Assembly (NCBI GenBank): GCA_039191605.1
Contig: JBCCXL010000034.1
Location: 1 to 38,803 of the forward strand
Direction of reading: 5' to 3'
Length of the DNA stretch: 38,803 bases
DNA from: JBCCXL01 sp039191605
Lineage (GTDB): Bacteria > Acidobacteriota > Thermoanaerobaculia > Multivoradales > JAHZIX01
Each line of letters starts with the position of its first letter. Position 1 is the stretch's first letter. The notes under the pieces were generated by a model, which was not told the DNA's origin, did not search any database, and saw only the letters and a list, made by a program, of their open reading frames with translations. Below, one piece after another: positions 7,176 through 14,889 of this stretch. The position numbers and the translations under genes are program-made.

Positions 7176-9245
7176 TTAGTCGGCGGCCGGCGCCCCGACC
7201 TCGCCTTCCGCGGCGCTCTCCTCCCCTTCACCCAACAAATTCTTGCGTAGGAAGAGGCTGATCACACCCTGGGCGTAATCCCGGTTGGACTTCTTGCGGA
7301 AGCCGTGGCCCTCGTCGTTGGCGAGGAGATACCACACGGTGCCGCCACCCTCTCGGATCTTCGCCACCATCTGCTCGCTCTCCGTCACCGGAACTCGCGG
7401 ATCGTTGAGGCCCTGGATCACCAGCAGAGGATCCTTGATCTTCTCCGCGTGGTTGGTCGGAGAGATGGATTCCAGGAAGGCGCGCATCTCGGGATCCCGC
7501 TCATCACCGTATTCCACCCGGCGCAGGTCCCGACGGTAATCCTCGGTGTTCTCCAGGAAGGTGACGAAGTTGCTGATGCCCACGGTATCGATGCCCGCCC
7601 GCACGCGATCGCTGAAGTGGATCATGCTGGCGAGCACCATGTAGCCGCCGTAGGAGCCTCCCTGAACGGCGACCCGGTCGGCGTCGAGCTCCGGGCGAGT
7701 GGCGATCCAGTCCAGCAGAGCCCCGATATCCTTCACCGAGTCTTCCCGTAGACGACCGTTGTCGAGGGAGAGATAGGTCTTGCCGTAGCCGCTGGAGCCG
7801 CGGACGTTGGGAGAGATGAGGGCGACACTCAGCTCGTTGGTGAGGTAGAGCAGGCTGGATCGGAAGCCCGGACGCCGCTGCGCTTCGGGGCCTCCATGGA
7901 TGTCGATCAATACCGGGAAGGGCCCTTCGCCCTGCGGTCGATAGTAGAAGGCGGGAACCGTCCGCGGCTCACCGTCGACCTCGTCGAAGGTGGGGAAGCG
8001 CACCAGCTCCGGCTCGATGAAGATGTCCGAAGGCAGGCCTCCCACCTCGGAGGTGGTCCAGCGAGTCAGCTCCCCAGAAGGCAGCGCCAGGCTGTAGACA
8101 TCGCCGGGGCTATCGTAGCTGTTGAGGGTCAGGCCGAGACGGGCACCGTCCGGCGAGAATTGCATTCCGCCGACACGACCGGCCGGCAGATCCGGGAGAG
8201 CGACGTCCGAGCCGGATTCGAGATCCCGCAGGTAGAGGCGGGAGAGGCCGTCGGCATTCACCGAGAAGGCGAGATAGCGGCCGGTCGGCGAGACGTCGAG
8301 GCCCTCGATGTTCCACGGGATGTGGCCGGAGATCAATTCTTCCTCGCCAGTCGCGAGATCGAGGTAGCGCAGCTGGCGGAACTCAGTGCCGCGATCCGAG
8401 GAAAGGTAGAGACCCTTGCCGTCGGGCGAGAACATCGCGGCGGTATATCCGACGGGGCCATCGTCTGGATTGCCGATATTGGTGACCTCACCGCTCTCCA
8501 CATCGATGATGTAGAAGCGTTGCTCAGCGGCGGAGAGATATTGCGCCGCCAGCACCTGGCTGCCGTCCGGAGAGAACTCCACGGGAATGTAGGCTCCCTG
8601 CACCTCGAGGAGGAGCTTCGATTCCCCCGGCTTCGAGAGATCGCCGAGATAGAGATCCCAGTCTCGCCCATTGCGCCGGGTGGAGTAATAGACGAAGCGC
8701 TGGCCTTCCCGATCCCAGGTGGCGCCGGCGTTGAGGGATTTGCCATCGGTCATCAGGGTGATTTCACCGCTTTGCAAATCAAAGAAAAAGAGCTGAAAAA
8801 ACTCGGATCCGCCGTCATCCATGCTGAACAGGAAGCCCGGCCGCTTGGCCGAGGGGCTCACCGCGGCTCCGCCCACCGGCTCCGGAAAGAAAGTGAGCTG
8901 GTGACGAGCGGCTCCAGGCTTTGCGACCCGATGGACCTGGGAAGTCTCCCCGAAGCGAGTCCCTATCAGGATCCCGCCATCCGGCAGCCAGCCGAGGAGA
9001 CCGGCTCCCCGGGCGTTCTGATAGCGCTGGAGGCGACGCACTTCTTGCTCGGGCAGCTCCGGAATGTTCTCCGTCACCAGATTTCCCCGCTGCTGGCGCT
9101 CGCTGGCCTCCGCCGGAGCGGTGATCGCCCCCATCAGAACCACCACCAGCCCACACAAGATGAAACCGGGCACCCACGCCATCTGGTCCCACGAGGTCGA
9201 GCCCCAGGTAATATTGTCCGTCATCGAGTCTTCCTTTCTATCCAT
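7176..9245 (-). CDS. Exported S9-family (prolyl oligopeptidase-like) peptidase
   Basis: 689 residues. After an N-terminal hydrophobic export segment (GFILCGLVVVLMGAITAPAEA) come repeated beta-propeller blades marked by SPDG (SPDGSQ, SPDGKG, SPTGRY, SPDGAR), then an alpha/beta-hydrolase domain from about residue 410. Catalytic residues are visible: Ser531 in GGSYGGYM, Asp615 in GLNDPRVP and His647 in EGHGF; HGGPEAQ near 450 supplies the oxyanion region. This is the acylaminoacyl-peptidase/DPP-like S9 layout, presumably cleaving short peptides in the periplasm. The ATG at 9224 has a better-spaced GGA (AAAGGAAGACTCG before ATG) than the one at 9245, so translation may start there. The kinase gene ends 125 bp upstream on the same strand, so co-transcription is possible. 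Confidence 0.92.
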   Translation of the reverse strand: MDRKEDSMTDNITWGSTSWDQMAWVPGFILCGLVVVLMGAITAPAEASERQQRGNLVTENIPELPEQEVRRLQRYQNARGAGLLGWLPDGGILIGTRFGETSQVHRVAKPGAARHQLTFFPEPVGGAAVSPSAKRPGFLFSMDDGGSEFFQLFFFDLQSGEITLMTDGKSLNAGATWDREGQRFVYYSTRRNGRDWDLYLGDLSKPGESKLLLEVQGAYIPVEFSPDGSQVLAAQYLSAAEQRFYIIDVESGEVTNIGNPDDGPVGYTAAMFSPDGKGLYLSSDRGTEFRQLRYLDLATGEEELISGHIPWNIEGLDVSPTGRYLAFSVNADGLSRLYLRDLESGSDVALPDLPAGRVGGMQFSPDGARLGLTLNSYDSPGDVYSLALPSGELTRWTTSEVGGLPSDIFIEPELVRFPTFDEVDGEPRTVPAFYYRPQGEGPFPVLIDIHGGPEAQRRPGFRSSLLYLTNELSVALISPNVRGSSGYGKTYLSLDNGRLREDSVKDIGALLDWIATRPELDADRVAVQGGSYGGYMVLASMIHFSDRVRAGIDTVGISNFVTFLENTEDYRRDLRRVEYGDERDPEMRAFLESISPTNHAEKIKDPLLVIQGLNDPRVPVTESEQMVAKIREGGGTVWYLLANDEGHGFRKKSNRDYAQGVISLFLRKNLLGEGEESAAEGEVGAPAAD

Positions 9246-9370
9246 TGATGAGCACCCCGCGGGAGCCCTCTACGCAGCTCGGCCCGCGGGCCTCAGCATA
9301 TGCACTTCTTTTGGTCCGACATCCCTTCTATTACGACAATAGTAGGCAAGTCGTTAAGCGAATCGCTCAA

Positions 9371-12304
9371 TTATTTCATCGTCTCAGAGGACGATTCAGA
9401 TTCTCCCGCCAGCGCGGTAGCCAAAATCCGCTGGGATCCAGCGATCCACGGATGATCCTCCGGCAATTGCTGGCGATAGGTGGCGAGGGCGCGCTCAGCG
9501 AAGCTACCGGCCTCCTGGTAGCGCTCCAGCTCCAACAACATGGTGGCGAGGCCGTGGCGAGCGACGGCGGTATGAACGTGCTCATCTCCCACCGATTGCT
9601 GCAGCACCTGGATAGCCTCGAGGTAGAGAGTCTCGCTCTTTTCCCAATCCTTCAGATCCCGATGGGCCTTGGCAACGTTGTGCAATGCCAGACCCACCCT
9701 CGGATGACTCTCCCCGAGGCGCAGGCGCAGAATATCCAGCGCCTCACCGTAGAGGCCCGCCGCGCGCTCCGTTTGGCCTCGCCGGTGGGCGATACGCCCT
9801 AGGTTGTTCAGCACCGTGGCGACCTCTCGATGCTGCGCACCGTAGGCTCGCTGGACGATATCCAGAGCTTCCTCCAGCTGCTGCTCCGCCTCTTCTAGCT
9901 CTCCCTTCTGATGCAGCAGTGTAGCGAGGTTGTTGAGCCCTACCGCCACTTCCGGATGCCTGGGCCCCAGCTGAGATCGCCAAATTTCTAGCGCGTCGCG
10001 AAGGTAGGTCTCCGCCTCGTCGAGGCGGCGCAGATCCTGCTCCAGCTGGCCTAGGTTATTGAGGATCGAAGCAACCTTCGGATGATGCTGACCGTAGCTT
10101 TCTCGGCGCAGCTCCAGAGTTTGACGATAGAGGGTCTCCGCTTCCTGAAAACGGCCCTGATCATGCACTGCGGAAGCGAGGTAGTGGAGCGTATCCGAGA
10201 GGCTCGGGTGGCCCTCGTCGAAGAGCTGCCGCTGAATCTCAAGGACCTCCCGAATCTCCGCCACGGAGGTTTCTAGCTCCCCGATGATCACCCCCAGGCG
10301 GGCGCGATTGAGGCGCACTTCGCAGACCCTGGGATGAAGCTCTCCGTGGTGCTCCAGGAAGATCTCCAGCGCCAGATCGTAGGCCTCCCCGGCCTCGTCG
10401 TAACGACCTTGCTCCACCAGCAGACCGGCGAGCTCATCGGTTTGATCCGCCACCTCTTCAGATCGCGGTCCCGAGAGAGTCTCCGCTCGACGCAACGCCT
10501 CCCGGTAGATCGGCTCCGCTTCATCGAAGCGGCCCAGGGAACGCAGCGCCTTGGCACGCCCGGCGAGGGCCTGGGCCTGCTCGGTGGATTCCGCTCGACC
10601 ATAGGATTCCGCCGCCCGCCGAAAAAGATCCTCCGCCGTGGTGTAGCGCCCTTCGTTCATCGCCGCATGACCGAGGAAAAAGCGCGCTCGGGCGGCTTCC
10701 TCACTGCGATCCCCGAAGCGCTCCCGAGCAATTTTCAGCGCGATCTCGAGATGGGGTTTCGATTCTGGGTAGAGACCGAGACTCTGATACACCCTGCCGA
10801 TGGTGGTCTCGAGATGACTCAAGGTTCCTGGCTGGGTCGCCAACTCTGACTCGATGCGCTCTGCACCGCGCTCGAGAATCTCTCGAGCGGTGACCTGCTC
10901 GCCTCGGGAGCGGCTGGGATCGGAAATCTCGAAGAGCTCCTCCAGGAAGGAGGAGACCTGCTGCGCCCTCTCGGTCTGAAGAATCAAGGCCTGTCGCTGC
11001 ACCAAGAGCACGGCGAGGGTTCCCAAGAGCAGGGTGAGAGCGAGGCTCGCGGCGCCGACGGTGAGGCGGTGCCGGCGCACAAACTTCCCCACCCGATACA
11101 CCAAAGTATCGGGCCGCGCGGTGACCGGCAGGCCGTCGAGGTGACGCTCCATGTCTCTCGCTAGCTGCTCTACGGAGCCGTAGCGGCGCTGAGGATCTTT
11201 GTTCAGCGCATGGAGAACGATGGTGTCCAGATCGCCTTGGAGGCTGCGAGCCAAGCGTAGAGGGTCTGTATCGCGAACCTCCGCAAGATGATCCGAATTC
11301 TTCTCCGCGTCATCGCCCCCTTCACGAACGGCGGTGGAAGGGCGCAGCGGCTCCTGCTCACAGACCGCCCGCATCAACCGGGGCAGAGAGCGCTCACCGG
11401 AGAGGCGGTAGGGGGTCACCCCACAGAGCAGGCGGTAGGCCAGGAGGCCGAGGGCATAGACGTCGGAGGCGGTGGTGATGCGCTCACCTCTCACCTGCTC
11501 CGGACTGGCCCACTCGGGAGTCATCGGCGCGACCCCGGTGCCGGTTGCCGCCAGGGTCACCGGGAACTCCTCCGGCGAGAGCAGCTTGGCGATCCCGAAA
11601 TCCAGCAGCTTCGGCTCCCCATCGGTGGTCACCAAGATGTTGCCGGGCTTGAGATCACGGTGCACCACTAGGCGCTGGTGGGCGAAGTGCACCGCCCGGC
11701 AGACCTTGATCAACAAACGCACCCGCTCGTCCACCGACAGCCGGTGCCGATCGCAGAAGTCGGTGATGGGCTCACCGTCCACGTATTCCATCACCAGATA
11801 GGGACGACCGTCGGGAGTGGTGCCCCCGTCTAGGAGACGAGCGATATAGGGGTGCTCGAGGTTGGCGAGAATCTGGCGCTCACCGCGGAAGCGCCGCACC
11901 AGCTCCGGATCGGCGAGCCAAGGCTGCAGGATCTTGACCGCCACCCGCTGCTCGAATTCGTCGTCGGCGCGTACCGCCGCGTAGACCGAGCCCATGCCGC
12001 CCCGACCGATCACCTCCTGGAGACGATAGGGCCCGACCCGGTCGAGGCCCCCTTCCACCAACGTGGGCGTGTCCGGCGAACCGGGTGGCTCCTCGCCGAG
12101 GGAGCTTCCCCCAAGGCGGATCACGGGCTCTTCGATGAACTCCCCCGCGTCCCGGTGAGCGCCGAGCAGCGATCTCACCTCCGCCGCTAGCTCAGCATCC
12201 TCTTTGGCGACCTCTTCCAGCCGCTCGTCCGCCGCCTCGGCGGGGAGCTCGAGGAGCTCGGAGAAGAGAGCCCCGATCTCCTGCCAGCGCTCGGGCGTCA
12301 TCAT
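9371..12304 (-). CDS. Membrane Ser/Thr protein kinase with C-terminal TPR array
   Basis: 977 residues. An N-terminal helical leader (about 1-90) precedes a Hanks-type kinase domain: glycine loop GRGGMGSVY near 100-108, VAVK with Lys124, HRDLKPGN with Asp217, DFG at 235-237, and ASPEQ near 266. A single membrane segment at about 415-436 (ASLALTLLLGTLAVLLV) separates it from some 500 residues of TPR-like repeats with recurrent A..LY, HP.V..LNNLG and LGPRHPEVA signatures, similar to kinesin-light-chain-type TPRs. The kinase should face the cytosol with the TPR array outside the membrane. All core catalytic residues are intact. It starts 6 bp after the ECF sigma gene stop, so the two are surely one operon and probably one signalling unit. 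Confidence 0.95.
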   Translation of the reverse strand: MMTPERWQEIGALFSELLELPAEAADERLEEVAKEDAELAAEVRSLLGAHRDAGEFIEEPVIRLGGSSLGEEPPGSPDTPTLVEGGLDRVGPYRLQEVIGRGGMGSVYAAVRADDEFEQRVAVKILQPWLADPELVRRFRGERQILANLEHPYIARLLDGGTTPDGRPYLVMEYVDGEPITDFCDRHRLSVDERVRLLIKVCRAVHFAHQRLVVHRDLKPGNILVTTDGEPKLLDFGIAKLLSPEEFPVTLAATGTGVAPMTPEWASPEQVRGERITTASDVYALGLLAYRLLCGVTPYRLSGERSLPRLMRAVCEQEPLRPSTAVREGGDDAEKNSDHLAEVRDTDPLRLARSLQGDLDTIVLHALNKDPQRRYGSVEQLARDMERHLDGLPVTARPDTLVYRVGKFVRRHRLTVGAASLALTLLLGTLAVLLVQRQALILQTERAQQVSSFLEELFEISDPSRSRGEQVTAREILERGAERIESELATQPGTLSHLETTIGRVYQSLGLYPESKPHLEIALKIARERFGDRSEEAARARFFLGHAAMNEGRYTTAEDLFRRAAESYGRAESTEQAQALAGRAKALRSLGRFDEAEPIYREALRRAETLSGPRSEEVADQTDELAGLLVEQGRYDEAGEAYDLALEIFLEHHGELHPRVCEVRLNRARLGVIIGELETSVAEIREVLEIQRQLFDEGHPSLSDTLHYLASAVHDQGRFQEAETLYRQTLELRRESYGQHHPKVASILNNLGQLEQDLRRLDEAETYLRDALEIWRSQLGPRHPEVAVGLNNLATLLHQKGELEEAEQQLEEALDIVQRAYGAQHREVATVLNNLGRIAHRRGQTERAAGLYGEALDILRLRLGESHPRVGLALHNVAKAHRDLKDWEKSETLYLEAIQVLQQSVGDEHVHTAVARHGLATMLLELERYQEAGSFAERALATYRQQLPEDHPWIAGSQRILATALAGESESSSETMK

Positions 12305-12310
12305 CGCGGA

Positions 12311-12907
12311 TCAGCGGCTGGAAGCGCCGGTGGCGGAAGAGCCCAATTCCCGGAACAACCAGGCTCGGGCGGTGGTCCAGTCTCGACTCACGGTAGCAGC
12401 CCCAACGTCGAGCACGGTCGCGGTTTCATCCAGGGTCAGCCCCGCAAAGAAGCGCAGCTCGACGACCTTCGCCTGCCGAGTATCCAGCTGTGCGAGTCGA
12501 TCGAGGGCCTCGTCCAGGGCGATGATGTCAACGCTCTGCTGAGCCGGCAAACCGAGGCCGAGGCGTTCGTCCAGCAGAACCTTCGGTAACCCATCCCCAC
12601 GCTTCGCTGCTTTGTGAGCGCGAGCGTGATCCACCAGAATCCGCCTCATGGTTTGGGCCGCAAAGGCGAAGAATTGAGCCCGGCTCTGCCACTGTACCCG
12701 CCGACGATCCACCAAGCGCAGATAGAGCTCGTTGACCAAGGCCGTCGGCTGCAGAGTGTGGCCCTCGCGCTCCGCCTCGAAGAAACGATAAGCCAGCCGA
12801 CGAAGCTCCCCGGTAACCAGGGGCATCAGGCGGTCCAGCGCCTCCCCGTCGCCCGCGCTCCAATCGAGGAGCAGCTCAGTGATCTCATCTCGCCGGGTGG
12901 AATCCAT
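12311..12907 (-). CDS. ECF-type RNA polymerase sigma factor
   Basis: 198 residues from the ATG at 12907 (MDSTRRDEITELLLDW). An in-frame ATG at 13009 would add 34 residues unlike the family, so the shorter form is preferred. Region 2 is seen in LMPLVTGELRRLAYRFF, then TALVNELYLRL and FFAFAAQTMRRILVDHAR; region 4 is LRFFAGLTLDETATVL followed by ATVSRDWTTARAWL. These signatures belong to the ECF group common in Acidobacteria and Planctomycetes next to protein kinases (the TIGR02999-like group). No anti-sigma gene is adjacent; the co-operonic kinase is the obvious candidate regulator, which is inference. The 296-bp region upstream (12908-13203) is shared with a divergent gene and shows no clear promoter by eye. 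Confidence 0.93.
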   Translation of the reverse strand: MDSTRRDEITELLLDWSAGDGEALDRLMPLVTGELRRLAYRFFEAEREGHTLQPTALVNELYLRLVDRRRVQWQSRAQFFAFAAQTMRRILVDHARAHKAAKRGDGLPKVLLDERLGLGLPAQQSVDIIALDEALDRLAQLDTRQAKVVELRFFAGLTLDETATVLDVGAATVSRDWTTARAWLFRELGSSATGASSR

Positions 12908-13203
12908 GGTGACGCTAAAGATTATCACTGTGTCACTTTCTGCTCTGCCTTTGCGCTGTAGTAAGCGGGGACCAGAGCTACAAGCTAGAGATTTCCTGGG
13001 TGAAATCACGACGACTTGAGGGAAACATTCGACTTGGGGTTACGAACACATAGAGAGATAGAAAAGAATCGTCCAGAGTTGAGGGAGTTCCATTCCTCCT
13101 TTCGCGTCGTAGAGCAGGAGCTCGTCCACAGGCTCTCGCTCGTATCGGAGCCGCTAGCTCCCTTTTCTTTGCTTTTAGGTCCACCCAAGAAAGGAATCTC
13201 ATC

Positions 13204-14847
13204 ATGATGGCCTCAGGCTTCTCTCGCGACCGTCGCTGGTCCCCCTCGCCCCCCTGTTCCCTTCGATGCCTGCCTCTCCTGCTCCTGCTGTTAGTCGTCT
13301 TCGCTCCACCCGGAGCAGCGCAACAAGTCAGGGAGAACAACTTCAACACCAACGAGGTTCGCCCCACCGTCATCCAGCTCGCACCGGGGCAGCAGGAGGC
13401 GTGGATCACCGATCAACGTCTGCTCGAAATTTCGCCCAATACGGACTCCATCGCGAGCGTCGGCAAGGCCCGGCGTGGCGACGTCACCAAGCTCGACGGT
13501 TATCTCGTCTACCGAGCGCCGAATGATCTGACGGTACGCAATCCCGATAGCGTGTCGTACCGCACCGCCAACGGCATCGTCGGTCAGCTTCACGTCCTTC
13601 GCCGTCCAATCGGTATCCTCACGGTCCTCGAGGACTTTAACGACAACCTCATCGACCCGGCATTCCAATACTACGGACCTCTGGACCTGATTCGTTTCGA
13701 CAACGATGGCGGTGGGGACCAAGGCTTCCCCGATCCGAACGATCTGGAGCTCCTCGTAGAGGGTGATGCGACCATGGCGGTCGGTATCGGCTTCGGCGGT
13801 ACCGGAGGCGGTGATACCAGCGGTAGCCGCACTAACTTTGGCGTCGATCCACGGGACCCGCTCCACCTGATGGCCATCAAGGTGGCTGAGGCTCGCGATA
13901 GCAACGGGGTGCTCATTTGGTCCGCGACCCTCCCCGAGAGCAGCGGAGGCGTCGATGCGCAGATCAACGTCTACGATGAGCTCGGACAGATCCACCGCAC
14001 CCTGCCGCTGAACGGTATTGAGCCACGCCACGGCATCGAGGTTACGTATTGGCCGACGACCGACACCAACCTGGCGGACGGGCGGCTGATCGTCACCGGC
14101 GCCAACGGTACGACCTTCAACCTTCCTCACCTCGCCGTCGGCAGGCGCACCGTAGACCGAGTGCTCTTCGGAGTTCTCAACCCGGGTCACCTCGAAGCCG
14201 CGGTACATCTTGACGATATCCGTTTCGAGAAGGAGGTTCCGCGACCGGTGGTTCTCCCTGCGTTCTCCGAAGGCTTCGAAGATGATGGCTTCACCGTTTG
14301 GCCCAAGACCGTGGGGACGACTGTGCGCAGCACGACCTCCGCCCTCGCCGGCCAACGCGGCCTGGAGGTCAGCGCCAATGGTTCTCTGAGCACCGGTTCC
14401 TCCGTGCAGCGCATGTTCGGCAACCTCTACTCCGACGGCTTCGAGATTCGCTTCCTCCTCGACGCATCGATGTTCGTGCCGAGCTCCGGCCAGCAATTCA
14501 CCATCATGGAAGTTCAGTGCAACGCTGGATGGTGCTTGAGGATTGACCTCTTCGCTACCTTCAACGGCTTCGAAGCTTGCGCTCTGAGCAGTATCCGAGG
14601 CGGTAAGGCCGCGGCGATCTGTCAGCCTCTCGACGCGGGCGTCAATAGCATCGCGGTGAGGCGCCGAGCCGGCTCTGAATATGAAGATTCCGAGCTCGCG
14701 CTCTCGACCAACGATGGAGAGTGGAAGCGTCACCCCGGCACGCTGGTCGCCGTCGGCGGTCTTCAACAGATCAGAATGGGTCTTTGGAGCGTGAAGAACC
14801 GTGGATTCGGTGCCCTCTACTTCGACGAAGTAGAGGTCCTGCGCTAA
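13204..14847 (+). CDS. Secreted protein of unknown function, two jelly-roll-like modules
   Basis: 547 residues, not recognised. A clear signal peptide is present (basic start, then LPLLLLLLVVFAPPGAAQQ, residues about 23-40). The mature protein has an N-terminal module with VTKLDGYLVYRAP and SYRTANGIVG, then two segments that look like LamG/concanavalin folds: one beginning EDFNDNLIDPAFQYY and closing with HLDDIRFEKEV, and one beginning SEGFEDDGFTVWP and closing with LYFDEVEVLR. The paired '(F)NDN/EDD ... DDI/DEV' pattern argues for a duplicated carbohydrate- or surface-binding module. ATGs at 13204 and 13207 are both usable, with AAGGAAT upstream. The VWFA gene starts 42 bp downstream on the same strand, so the two may be co-transcribed. 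Confidence 0.8.
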   Translation: MMASGFSRDRRWSPSPPCSLRCLPLLLLLLVVFAPPGAAQQVRENNFNTNEVRPTVIQLAPGQQEAWITDQRLLEISPNTDSIASVGKARRGDVTKLDGYLVYRAPNDLTVRNPDSVSYRTANGIVGQLHVLRRPIGILTVLEDFNDNLIDPAFQYYGPLDLIRFDNDGGGDQGFPDPNDLELLVEGDATMAVGIGFGGTGGGDTSGSRTNFGVDPRDPLHLMAIKVAEARDSNGVLIWSATLPESSGGVDAQINVYDELGQIHRTLPLNGIEPRHGIEVTYWPTTDTNLADGRLIVTGANGTTFNLPHLAVGRRTVDRVLFGVLNPGHLEAAVHLDDIRFEKEVPRPVVLPAFSEGFEDDGFTVWPKTVGTTVRSTTSALAGQRGLEVSANGSLSTGSSVQRMFGNLYSDGFEIRFLLDASMFVPSSGQQFTIMEVQCNAGWCLRIDLFATFNGFEACALSSIRGGKAAAICQPLDAGVNSIAVRRRAGSEYEDSELALSTNDGEWKRHPGTLVAVGGLQQIRMGLWSVKNRGFGALYFDEVEVLR

Positions 14848-14889
14848 TCCCGCCTATCTCGATCCTTCTCGCTTCGTTACCCTTGGGGC

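Noticed and set aside
9281..9292. Perfect palindrome GGCCCGCGGGCC upstream of the S9 peptidase
   Set aside because: Short all-GC palindromes are expected by chance at this GC content, and there is no T-run or paired site.
13291..14766. 491-residue minus-strand open frame opposite the secreted orphan
   Set aside because: No signal peptide or known motif; the plus-strand frame has a signal peptide, a start context and regular domain structure.
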